From Shimia sp965227725 (GTDB taxonomy: Bacteria; Pseudomonadota; Alphaproteobacteria; Rhodobacterales; Rhodobacteraceae), in NCBI RefSeq assembly GCF_965227725.1, contig NZ_CBDDGH010000001.1, positions 620,001 to 684,000 of the forward strand: DNA of 64,000 nucleotides, given 5' to 3'. The notes beneath the pieces were generated by a model. It had not been told where the DNA came from. It saw nothing but the letters and a program-made list of their open reading frames with translations, and ran no database searches. Position 1 is the first letter of the stretch. The number at the start of each line of letters is the position of its first letter. Shown in pieces: positions 25,680 through 32,546 of this stretch. A program made the position numbers and the translations under genes.

Positions 25680-26546
25680 ATGGCAACCGGCAGCAACATT
25701 CGCACCTATTTCAACGGCAGCTGGCATGACGGCGACGCGCCGATTATGCGCGCCGCAGATCATGGCGCGTGGCTGGGATCCTCTGTTTTTGACGGCGCAC
25801 GGATGGTGAATGGTCTAACCCCGGATCTGGACAAACACTGCGCGCGCACCAACCGCTCCGCTGAAGCGCTGTTGCTGACACCAACGGTCAGCGCAGAGGA
25901 AATGGTGGAAATCGCGAAAGACGGGCTGAAAGCTTATGCCCCCGGCGCCGCTGTTTACATCCGCCCGATGTACTGGGGCATTGATGGCGACGCGACAGCC
26001 ATTGTGCCAAGCGCAGACACAACGGGCTTTGCCCTCTGCCTTGAGGAAATCCCGATGGCTGCGCCAGAAGCCGCCGCCACCCTGACCAAAACCCGGTTCC
26101 GCCGCCCTGTGCTGGAAAGCGCGGTGGTCAACGCCAAGGCAGGCTGTCTCTATCCAAACAACGCACGCATGCTGCGTGAGGCCCACACCAAGGGCTTTTC
26201 CAACACGCTGACCTGTGACGCGATGGGCAATGTGGCGGAAACCGCGACCGCCAATATCTTTATGGTCCGCGACGGTGAAGTGTTCACGCCGGTGCCAAAC
26301 GGCACCTTCCTCGCAGGCATCACCCGCGCGCGCCACATTGAAAACCTGCGCGCAGATGGTGTGACCGTACACGAAACGGTGCTTGGCTATCAGGACTTTG
26401 AAGAGGCCGATGAGGTCTTCATGTCCGGCAATATGAACAAAGTGACGCCTGTGAGCGCCTTTGATGATCGCCAGTATCAGACCGGACCAATCACACGGCG
26501 TGTGCGCGAGCTTTACTGGGACTGGGCCGCCTCAAGCGCGGCCTGA
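25680..26546 (+). CDS. Branched-chain aminotransferase-like class IV PLP enzyme
   Basis: A 288-residue fold-type IV aminotransferase. It has the N-terminal DHGAWLGSSVFDGARM (residues 27-42), the PLP lysine K153 in NAKAGCLYPNN and the phosphate-binding ETATANIFMV near 195-205. It most resembles branched-chain amino-acid aminotransferases (IlvE-like), converting the keto acids of Leu/Ile/Val. The substrate-defining residues are not certain, and D-amino-acid aminotransferase or lyase members share the fold. The ATG at 25680 follows GAGAGGGG. Single gene. Confidence 0.85.
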   Translation: MATGSNIRTYFNGSWHDGDAPIMRAADHGAWLGSSVFDGARMVNGLTPDLDKHCARTNRSAEALLLTPTVSAEEMVEIAKDGLKAYAPGAAVYIRPMYWGIDGDATAIVPSADTTGFALCLEEIPMAAPEAAATLTKTRFRRPVLESAVVNAKAGCLYPNNARMLREAHTKGFSNTLTCDAMGNVAETATANIFMVRDGEVFTPVPNGTFLAGITRARHIENLRADGVTVHETVLGYQDFEEADEVFMSGNMNKVTPVSAFDDRQYQTGPITRRVRELYWDWAASSAA

Positions 26547-26643
26547 TCGGCGCTAACCGGCCTAAGACGTTGGGGATTTCGGCGCAAACAGATGTTGCGC
26601 CGCCCCACCCTAAGCGGCATGATCTCCGAAAGGGAGAAATGTG

Positions 26644-27099
26644 ATGCGCAAGTTCCTCGTGGTGCTGGATGACAGCCGGGAATGTCTCAATGCGATGCGC
26701 TTTGCCGCGATGCGGGCGGCAAGCACCGGTGGGGGTGTGAAAATCCTGTCGGTCATTCCGCCGGAAGAGTTCAATCACTGGATTGGTGTGAGCGATCTGA
26801 TGCGCGAAGAGGCGCGGGAGCGGATCGAGGTGCATTATGAGGTGTTTGCCAAATGGATGCGGGACCGCCAGAACGTCGATCCGGAGCTGAAGATCCGCGA
26901 AGGCGAAGCGGTGACAGAGATCCTGTCTGAAATCCGCGAAGACCCTGAAATTGGCGTTTTGGTCCTTGGCGCAGGCAACGACCGCAAGGGGCCCGGCCCT
27001 CTGGTGTCGCAGATGTCGCGCAACTCCGGCAGCCTGCCGATCCCGATCACCGTGGTGCCCGGCGATCTGACCAAAGAAGAGCTTGAGGCGATTACGTAA
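26644..27099 (+). CDS. Universal stress protein family
   Basis: A 151-residue UspA-fold protein. It opens RKFLVVLDDSRECLNAMRFA and has the nucleotide-binding tail VLGAGNDRKGPGPLVSQM (about 112-129), close to the Gly-rich ATP motif of ATP-binding Usps. The role is probably stress or energy-state sensing. GGGAG lies eight bases before ATG 26644; a GTG directly before it is the only alternative. Single gene, ending 112 bases before the ORF6N-domain gene. Confidence 0.88.
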   Translation: MRKFLVVLDDSRECLNAMRFAAMRAASTGGGVKILSVIPPEEFNHWIGVSDLMREEARERIEVHYEVFAKWMRDRQNVDPELKIREGEAVTEILSEIREDPEIGVLVLGAGNDRKGPGPLVSQMSRNSGSLPIPITVVPGDLTKEELEAIT

Positions 27100-27175
27100 G
27101 AGCCTCCCTCTTTCTTTGTCGCACACGCCTCAAACGCCAGTGCTTGCGGGTCGCTTTCATCTGGGCCAGTTTGAA

Positions 27176-27190
27176 ATCACACTTTGTGAT
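27176..27190. promoter_or_regulatory. Palindromic operator candidate upstream of ORF6N gene
   Basis: The 15-base perfect palindrome ATCACACTTTGTGAT (6-bp arms, CTT spacer) lies 22 bases before the ORF6N-domain ATG. Half-site-like TGTGATTTC and AATCACACG also occur inside the gene (near 27418 and 27529). It is well placed for autoregulation by the adjacent DNA-binding protein, which is inference. Confidence 0.45.
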
Positions 27191-27211
27191 CCCAATCCTT
27201 GAGGCCGCCTC

Positions 27212-27904
27212 ATGACAGATCTGCCAAGTTCCGAGACTGTGCGAAGCGCGATCCAGAAAGTGCGCGGAAAGCGGGTTGTGCTGGCGGAGGATCTGGCCGG
27301 CTTTTATGGAAAATCTGTCAGCGCCTTCAATCAGGCTGTGACGCGCAACAAAGACCTCTTTGAAGGGTACCGCTTTCAGCTGACTGACGAAGAAGTTGCC
27401 GATTTGCAGTCACAGAATGTGATTTCAAAACCAAGAGGGCGCGGCGGGCGCCGTGTGAACCCATGGGTCTACACTGACTATGGTGTAGCGATCGCCTCCA
27501 CTTTGTTTCGCGACCCTCGCGCGATCCAAATCACACGAATGATCACCGAGGCTTTTGTCGATGGTGCCAACGCGGTGATTGATGCGCCTCCCCCAGAGGC
27601 TGCGCCCTTACCAGTGAAAACGAAACCGATCTTTCCCAATGGTGATCAGCTGCGCCACATCGCTGAGAGCATTTTGGAGTCCGGCCAAAAGAGTCTGATG
27701 GACTATATCGCCAATCCAACCACCAAAAGACAGCAAGCCATCGCCGCCATCATGAAGACACTGGCAGAAACCGCGAATGAAGATGTGCGACTGCGCCAAG
27801 AAGAGCTGCGCCTGCATATCGCCGAGCGGCTTGCCAATGGCGATTTCTCCGATGATAACGACCGCAAAGGGCTCTTGGATCTGCTGCATGCGATGAAGAG
27901 TTAA
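27212..27904 (+). CDS. ORF6N-domain (KilA/antirepressor type) DNA-binding protein
   Basis: A 230-residue protein whose first ~115 residues match the ORF6N domain of phage and bacterial antirepressors: VRGKRVVLAEDLAGFYGKS, FNQAVTRNKDLF, YRFQLTDEEVADLQSQN, GRGGRRVNPWVYTDYGVAIA and RAIQITRMITEAFV. The C-terminal half is a helical segment with a likely coiled coil (about 160-215). In most relatives the protein is phage- or island-borne, but no integrase or phage gene flanks it here. It stands just upstream of rpsJ on the same strand, an odd position for such a regulator. Confidence 0.85.
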   Translation: MTDLPSSETVRSAIQKVRGKRVVLAEDLAGFYGKSVSAFNQAVTRNKDLFEGYRFQLTDEEVADLQSQNVISKPRGRGGRRVNPWVYTDYGVAIASTLFRDPRAIQITRMITEAFVDGANAVIDAPPPEAAPLPVKTKPIFPNGDQLRHIAESILESGQKSLMDYIANPTTKRQQAIAAIMKTLAETANEDVRLRQEELRLHIAERLANGDFSDDNDRKGLLDLLHAMKS

Positions 27905-27959
27905 CGCAGGTCCGCTCTGACCGGTCAGCGGCCAAAGCCTCTGAATATCACAATACCCC

Positions 27960-27988
27960 TTGCCCGCTTAGAAAATCGGCTGTAAAGG
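27960..27988 (+). promoter_or_regulatory. Candidate promoter of the rpsJ operon
   Basis: TTGCCC (27960-27965), a 17-base spacer and TAAAGG (27983-27988) form a plausible housekeeping promoter 119 bases before rpsJ. The leader contains two small hairpins (TTCCC-TAT-GGGAA near 28002 and GCGGG/CCCGC near 28017-28032). Whether they serve L4 autoregulation as in E. coli is unknown. Confidence 0.4.
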
Positions 27989-28106
27989 GCGCTGGTTCCC
28001 TATGGGAATAGGAAGGCGGGGTGATTCCCGCTTTTTGAGTTCGATGAGGGTTTGCGGTGGTCGCAGGTCCTCCTCTCAACTCCAACGCCTAAAAAAGGCT
28101 GACGAA

Positions 28107-28415
28107 ATGCAAAGTCAAAACATTCGCATTCGGCTGAAGGCTTTTGATTACCGTGTCCTGGATGCCAGCACACAGGAAATCGTGAACACTGCAAAGCGCA
28201 CCGGCGCGCAGGTTCGTGGCCCGATCCCGCTTCCCAACAAGATTGAGAAGTTCACCGTTCTGCGTGGTCCTCACGTAGACAAGAAATCCCGCGATCAGTT
28301 CGAGATCCGCACGCACAAGCGTCTTCTCGACATCGTTGATCCGACCCCGCAGACCGTAGACGCGCTGATGAAGCTCGACCTGGCGGCCGGCGTGGACGTG
28401 CAGATCTCTGTTTAA
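28107..28415 (+). CDS. rpsJ: 30S ribosomal protein S10
   Basis: A 102-residue S10, a 30S head protein also used as the Nus antitermination factor NusE. It is conserved end to end (IRIRLKAFDYRVLDASTQEI, GPIPLPNKIEKFTVLRGPHV, FEIRTHKRLLDI, and a closing GVDVQISV). ATG 28107 gives exactly the family length. First gene of a shortened S10 operon; tuf, fusA, rpsG and rpsL are not upstream in this window. Confidence 0.98.
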   Translation: MQSQNIRIRLKAFDYRVLDASTQEIVNTAKRTGAQVRGPIPLPNKIEKFTVLRGPHVDKKSRDQFEIRTHKRLLDIVDPTPQTVDALMKLDLAAGVDVQISV

Positions 28416-28427
28416 GGAGAACATCTG

Positions 28428-29147
28428 ATGCGTTCCGGTATTATCGCAAAGAAAGTGGGCATGACCCGCTTGTTCATGGAAGACGGTAAGCAGATCCCTG
28501 TGACCGTTCTCCACCTCGACGGCCTGCAGGTTGTTGCACAGCGCACCGAAGAGAAAGACGGCTACACCGCCGTTCAGCTCGGCGCTGGCTCCGCCAAGGC
28601 CAAACGCACCTCCCAAGCCATGCGTGGCCACTTCGCAGCAGCGAAAGTGGAACCAAAGCGCAAGCTGGTTGAGTTCCGCGTTCCAGCAGAAGGCCTGATT
28701 GAAGTGGGCGCGGAAATCTCCGCAGAGCACTTCGTTGAAGGTCAGAAAGTGGACGTTGCGGGCACTTCGATCGGTAAAGGTTTTGCCGGTGCCATGAAAC
28801 GCCACAACTTCGGCGGTCTGCGCGCAACACACGGTGTTTCGATCAGCCACCGTTCGCACGGTTCCACCGGTCAGTGTCAAGACCCGGGCCGCGTGTTCAA
28901 AGGCAAGAAGATGGCCGGTCACATGGGTGCGGTTCGCGTAACCACCCAAAACCTCGAAGTCGTGAAAACCGACGCCGAGCGTGGTCTGCTCTTCATCAAA
29001 GGCGCTGTGCCTGGCTCCAAAGGTGGCTGGGTTTCCGTTAAGGACGCCGTGAAGAAGAAAGCGCCTGAAGGTCTGCCATTCCCGGCGGCAATCAAGGCAG
29101 CAGCAACCGAAGCAGCAGAAGCGCCTGCGGAAGGTGGTGAAGCATGA
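28428..29147 (+). CDS. rplC: 50S ribosomal protein L3
   Basis: A 239-residue L3, an early assembly protein of the 50S subunit near the peptidyl-transferase centre. The start MRSGIIAKKVGMTRLFMEDG and the central loop ATHGVSISHRSHGSTGQ with DPGRVFKGKKMAGHMG are diagnostic; the Gln in GSTGQCQDPG is the usual site of PrmB methylation. The C-terminus has an Ala/Glu-rich tail of about 25 residues common in alphaproteobacteria. AAGGAG precedes the ATG; it overlaps rplD by four bases. Confidence 0.98.
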   Translation: MRSGIIAKKVGMTRLFMEDGKQIPVTVLHLDGLQVVAQRTEEKDGYTAVQLGAGSAKAKRTSQAMRGHFAAAKVEPKRKLVEFRVPAEGLIEVGAEISAEHFVEGQKVDVAGTSIGKGFAGAMKRHNFGGLRATHGVSISHRSHGSTGQCQDPGRVFKGKKMAGHMGAVRVTTQNLEVVKTDAERGLLFIKGAVPGSKGGWVSVKDAVKKKAPEGLPFPAAIKAAATEAAEAPAEGGEA

Positions 29148-29761
29148 AACTTGACGTGATCAAACTCGACGGCTCCAAAGCTGGTTCAGTTGAACTGTCC
29201 GAAGATCTCTTCGGTCAGGAACCACGCGCGGACATCCTGCACCGTGTGGTCCGTTGGCAGCGCAACAACGCGCAGGCCGGCACCCACAAGGTGAAGACCC
29301 GTTCGGAAACTTCCTACTCCACAAAGAAGATCTACCGCCAAAAAGGCACCGGTGGCGCACGCCACGGTGACCGCAACGCGCCGATCTTCCGTGGTGGTGG
29401 TATCTACAAAGGTCCGGTTGTTCGCAGCCACGGCCACGATCTGCCTAAGAAGTTCCGCAAGCTGGGCCTGAAGCACGCCCTGTCCGCCAAAGCGAAAGCA
29501 GGCGAGCTGGTTGTGATCGAAGATGCAGCAGCTGAAGGCAAGACCGCAGCTCTGGCCAAGCAGGTGAAAAACCTGGGCTGGAAACGTGCTCTGGTCATCG
29601 ACGGTGCATCCGTGAACGAAGGCTTCCTGAAAGCATCGCGCAACATCGACGGTCTGGACATCTTGCCGACCATGGGCGCGAACGTCTATGACATCCTCAA
29701 GCGTGACACCCTGGTGATCACCAAAGCGGGGATCGAAGCACTGGAGGCTCGTCTGAAATGA
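29144..29761 (+). CDS. rplD: 50S ribosomal protein L4
   Basis: A 205-residue L4 with the exit-tunnel loop (TSYSTKKIYRQKGTGGARHG, residues ~48-67). L4 also represses its own operon in gammaproteobacteria; whether that holds here is unknown. It overlaps rplC and rplW by four bases each, so the block is translationally coupled. Confidence 0.98.
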   Translation: MKLDVIKLDGSKAGSVELSEDLFGQEPRADILHRVVRWQRNNAQAGTHKVKTRSETSYSTKKIYRQKGTGGARHGDRNAPIFRGGGIYKGPVVRSHGHDLPKKFRKLGLKHALSAKAKAGELVVIEDAAAEGKTAALAKQVKNLGWKRALVIDGASVNEGFLKASRNIDGLDILPTMGANVYDILKRDTLVITKAGIEALEARLK

Positions 29762-30054
29762 GCGCGAAGGCAGAACACTACGATGTGATCCGCAAGCCGG
29801 TCATCACCGAGAAATCCACCATGGCGTCTGAGAACGGCGCAGTGGTTTTCGAAGTGGCGATCGACAGCAACAAACCACAGATCAAAGAAGCTGTTGAAGC
29901 GCTCTTTGGTGTGAAGGTCAAAGCGGTCAACACCACCATCACCAAGGGTAAAGTCAAGCGTTTCCGCGGCCAGCTCGGCAAGCGTAAAGACGTTAAAAAG
30001 GCTTACGTGACCCTGGAAGAAGGCAACACGATCGACGTGTCCACCGGTCTGTAA
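29758..30054 (+). CDS. rplW: 50S ribosomal protein L23
   Basis: A 98-residue L23, which sits at the exit tunnel and docks trigger factor and SRP (VIRKPVITEKSTMASENGAV at the start; AVNTTITKGKVKRFRGQLGK in the loop). Full length. In most bacteria rplB follows directly, but here a strong terminator starts 27 bases after the stop and rplB is absent from the remainder of the window. Confidence 0.98.
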   Translation: MSAKAEHYDVIRKPVITEKSTMASENGAVVFEVAIDSNKPQIKEAVEALFGVKVKAVNTTITKGKVKRFRGQLGKRKDVKKAYVTLEEGNTIDVSTGL

Positions 30055-30080
30055 TAGACCGCGCCTTAAGAAAATTAAGA

Positions 30081-30109
30081 GGCCGTCCGAGTTTCGGGCG
30101 GCCTTTTTT
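30081..30109 (+). terminator. Terminator closing the shortened S10 operon
   Basis: GGCCGTCC (30081-30088) pairs with GGGCGGCC (30096-30103) through one T-G wobble and is followed by six T. A classic intrinsic terminator directly after rplW, isolating the rpsJ-rplW block. Confidence 0.88.
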
Positions 30110-30149
30110 GTTGCCCGCTGATCGCTTGTGGTCAGCCCCCTGACCAAGG

Positions 30150-30198
30150 CCCCAAAGGCAGCCCCAACCGCCCCGGCAGATTCTGTTAACCTTTGGGG
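30150..30198. repeat. Long-loop inverted repeat after the rplW terminator
   Basis: CCCCAAAGG (30150-30158) and CCTTTGGGG (30190-30198) are perfect 9-base inverted repeats separated by 31 bases. They could fold an RNA hairpin or bind a protein. The purpose is unknown; the spacer is GC-rich with a TTAAC at its end. Confidence 0.4.
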
Positions 30199-30240
30199 CG
30201 TAAAATGACAGTCACAACCCAATAAATTTAAGACTTCACG

Positions 30241-30273
30241 TTTGAACGCGTTAACCAATTAAATTGGTTCAAA
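30241..30273. promoter_or_regulatory. Nested palindrome upstream of the Hint-domain gene
   Basis: AACCAATTAAATTGGTT (30253-30269) is a perfect 17-base palindrome with 8-bp arms. It sits inside a wider inverted repeat, TTTGAAC (30241-30247) with GTTCAAA (30267-30273). The stretch is AT-rich in a GC-rich genome and lies 55-90 bases before the gene, so an operator or activator site is likely. Confidence 0.5.
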
Positions 30274-30328
30274 CTTGAATCAAATACTTCGTGTGTTAGT
30301 AGGTTCCTTATGGTGATGGGTAATTTTC

Positions 30329-31444
30329 ATGGCTCCAAAGAATTTAATCATTAACGGCACATTCGATGCGGGTGCATCCGGATGGAGCGGCAGTGATATT
30401 GAGGCAAACCACAGAGAGACGGCGTATCTGCACAATGGCTCGCAAAACGCGGTGTCCGAGTTGGATGGGCGGCGTGGGCTGACCACTGTTCTTGAGCAGA
30501 GTTTTGAGGTGTCTCACGGCACCGACACAGAGTTGACCTTTGATTCTGCCCTGCGGAACGCCTCGAATCGCAACGCGGGCAAAGAAGGCTTCAACGTCGA
30601 AATTCTGGATGCAGACAACAAAGTCATTGCCTCCATGGAAGTGCGCCCGACAGCCAATGAGCTGTTGGAGTTTTCGCTGCCAGTCTCCTTTCCCAAAGGC
30701 GGCACCTATACGCTGCGGTTTACCGAGCGCGGCCCCAATGACAGCCTTGGTGCGATTGTCGACAATATTTCGCTGATGGTCTGTTTTGCAGGCGGCACGC
30801 GGATTGCCACGGCCAATGGCACCAAGGCCGCACGCGATATCGAGATTGGGGATGTGGTGCGCACAGAGACCGGCCTCAAACCCGTGCGCTGGGTTGGCCG
30901 CCGACAACTTACGGCCGAAGAGCTGGCGCAGGACGAGAAGCTGCATCCGGTGAGAATCGCCGCTGGTGCGCTGGGTCAGGGCCTGCCGGAGCGCGACCTC
31001 TTTGTCTCCCGTCAGCACCGCATGGCTGTGCATTCCCCGATCTGTCAGCGCATGTTCGGGCGGAAGACCGCGCTTGTGGCGGCAATCCGTCTGTGCGGTC
31101 TGCCCGGCATTTCCCTGCATCGCCCGACCTCAGAGGTGGACTATGTGCATCTGCTATTTGATCAGCATGAGGTGGTCTTTGCCGAAGGCTGCCCGAGCGA
31201 GAGCCTGCTGTTTGGCAAGATGACGGAATGCGCCCTGTCCCGTGAGGCGGTTGCGGAGATCAAGGCAATCTTTCCGGAAACCCGCGATGCCGCATTTGAC
31301 GCCAAAAGCGCCTATGTGATCCCGGAAAACCCGCGGCAGAAACAGCTGGTCCGCCGCCTGCAAAAGAACCATCGGGCGGTACTGGAAGGCTATGCGCCGT
31401 CACTGGAGCGCACCGATCTGCAAGGGTTGGTGACAGCGGCCTGA
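30329..31444 (+). CDS. Hint-domain (Hint_2 type) protein
   Basis: A 371-residue protein in two parts. Residues 1-150 look like a secreted beta-sandwich (LIINGTFDAGASGWS, TELTFDSALR, GTYTLRFTERGPNDSLGAIV DNISL), resembling carbohydrate-binding DUF642-like modules. From C152 (CFAGGTRIATANGTKAARDI) it is a Hint domain of the kind used for autoproteolysis in Hedgehog and inteins, continuing with VRWVGRR, LFVSRQHRMAV and VVFAEGCPSESL. Many roseobacters carry several such proteins, often exported by type I systems. The second half lacks an obvious splicing partner, so cleavage rather than splicing is expected. The start at 30329 has only a weak Shine-Dalgarno. Confidence 0.8.
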   Translation: MAPKNLIINGTFDAGASGWSGSDIEANHRETAYLHNGSQNAVSELDGRRGLTTVLEQSFEVSHGTDTELTFDSALRNASNRNAGKEGFNVEILDADNKVIASMEVRPTANELLEFSLPVSFPKGGTYTLRFTERGPNDSLGAIVDNISLMVCFAGGTRIATANGTKAARDIEIGDVVRTETGLKPVRWVGRRQLTAEELAQDEKLHPVRIAAGALGQGLPERDLFVSRQHRMAVHSPICQRMFGRKTALVAAIRLCGLPGISLHRPTSEVDYVHLLFDQHEVVFAEGCPSESLLFGKMTECALSREAVAEIKAIFPETRDAAFDAKSAYVIPENPRQKQLVRRLQKNHRAVLEGYAPSLERTDLQGLVTAA

Positions 31445-31463
31445 GGATGGCGCGCCTGCGCCT

Positions 31464-32546
31464 CTACCTCCCGCAATCCGGCAGATAGGTCCACGTTGGC
31501 CCCGCCGTTTCGCCGGAGTCGTCCGGCAGCGGGGTGCGCATCAGCTTGGTGGCGTCTGACTTGAGGTCATACATCACCGGCACCAGTTGGCGCAGCGCGG
31601 CGCGCTCGCCGTTAAAGGCGCGCTCCAGCCCTCTCAGCAGCTTGGACCATGTGACATTGAAGGCATGTGACATGGCTTCAATGTCTTTTTGGCCCGCAAT
31701 GTGATCCTGCGCAGGGTCATCGCGCATCGGGGAGACCGCGCGCCAATCCACGATCAGGTCTTTGCCCGTGGGCGGGCCGTCGACGGGATCGTCGGGGTGA
31801 TAGTAGCGGCTGTGCAGGATTTCGTTGAACTTGAAGTAGTGCGCGACGTCTTCGTGGTCTGCTGGGCCGGGGATGGGATCATTGTCACCGGCGCGATGGC
31901 CGAGACAGGCGCCCTCGCCCTCCTCCATGATCTCATCAATGGCCTCTATCGCGGCGGCGTAGCGCTCTTCTGGAGAGCCGATGATTTCAATCACATGCCC
32001 CCCTGCCCCGTAGTAGTCGTCATTGTTGATCTGGCGGTCTTCGGCACCGATGAAGATCGCCTCAGCGCCGAAGGTGTCGCAGATGTCTTTGAGACGGGTT
32101 TTGATGAAGATGTAGAAGCCCCCGATGGTATGATAATCGCCGTGCTCCCCCGGGTAGGGGCTTTCGGGGGCTGTTTCGATTTGGCGGAAGGTTTTGATCT
32201 GATCCGGTGTGAAGCGGCGCAGATGCACCGTTGGGCCGCGCCCGCCGAGCAGCGCATGCGGGTAGGTTGGCAAGAGGTCGGGGTTGGTCATCTGCGGCCT
32301 GCCGCCAATGCCGTTCAGCACGTTGGCGACCAGCACCATATGCAGCATTTCCTCGACCATGACCTGCCGGATGACTTCAATGGGTTCGGCATTCACCAGC
32401 TCCGGGTCGGAGCGGTTGTATTGCCCCTCCTGCAGGATCGAATAAAGCGCCGTGGCATAGGGCGGGATAGTGGAGAGCTCCAGCATCAGTGCCTGTTGCA
32501 GAAGGGTGCAGAGCTCGTGACGGGCGGCAGAGAGATCCTGTGTCAT
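31464..32546 (-). CDS. VioB-like ferritin-fold domain protein
   Basis: A 360-residue protein of the ferritin-like family that includes the iminophenylpyruvate dimer synthases VioB/RebD. The opening MLELSTIPPYATALYSIL (about residues 19-36) and QVMVEEMLHMVLVANVLN (about 60-77) with Glu/His ligands are its hallmark; further acidic/His residues are in HYFKFNEILHSRYY. In violacein and rebeccamycin pathways the family couples amino-acid-derived imines, but here there is no indole-pathway partner, so an unrelated oxidative reaction is likely. It overlaps the GMC gene by four bases; last gene of the cluster. Confidence 0.82.
   Translation of the reverse strand: MTQDLSAARHELCTLLQQALMLELSTIPPYATALYSILQEGQYNRSDPELVNAEPIEVIRQVMVEEMLHMVLVANVLNGIGGRPQMTNPDLLPTYPHALLGGRGPTVHLRRFTPDQIKTFRQIETAPESPYPGEHGDYHTIGGFYIFIKTRLKDICDTFGAEAIFIGAEDRQINNDDYYGAGGHVIEIIGSPEERYAAAIEAIDEIMEEGEGACLGHRAGDNDPIPGPADHEDVAHYFKFNEILHSRYYHPDDPVDGPPTGKDLIVDWRAVSPMRDDPAQDHIAGQKDIEAMSHAFNVTWSKLLRGLERAFNGERAALRQLVPVMYDLKSDATKLMRTPLPDDSGETAGPTWTYLPDCGR

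Noticed and set aside
27212..31444. Prophage remnant around the ORF6N and Hint genes
   Set aside because: No integrase, capsid, tail or lysis gene and no attachment-site repeat; only isolated domains that also occur outside phages.
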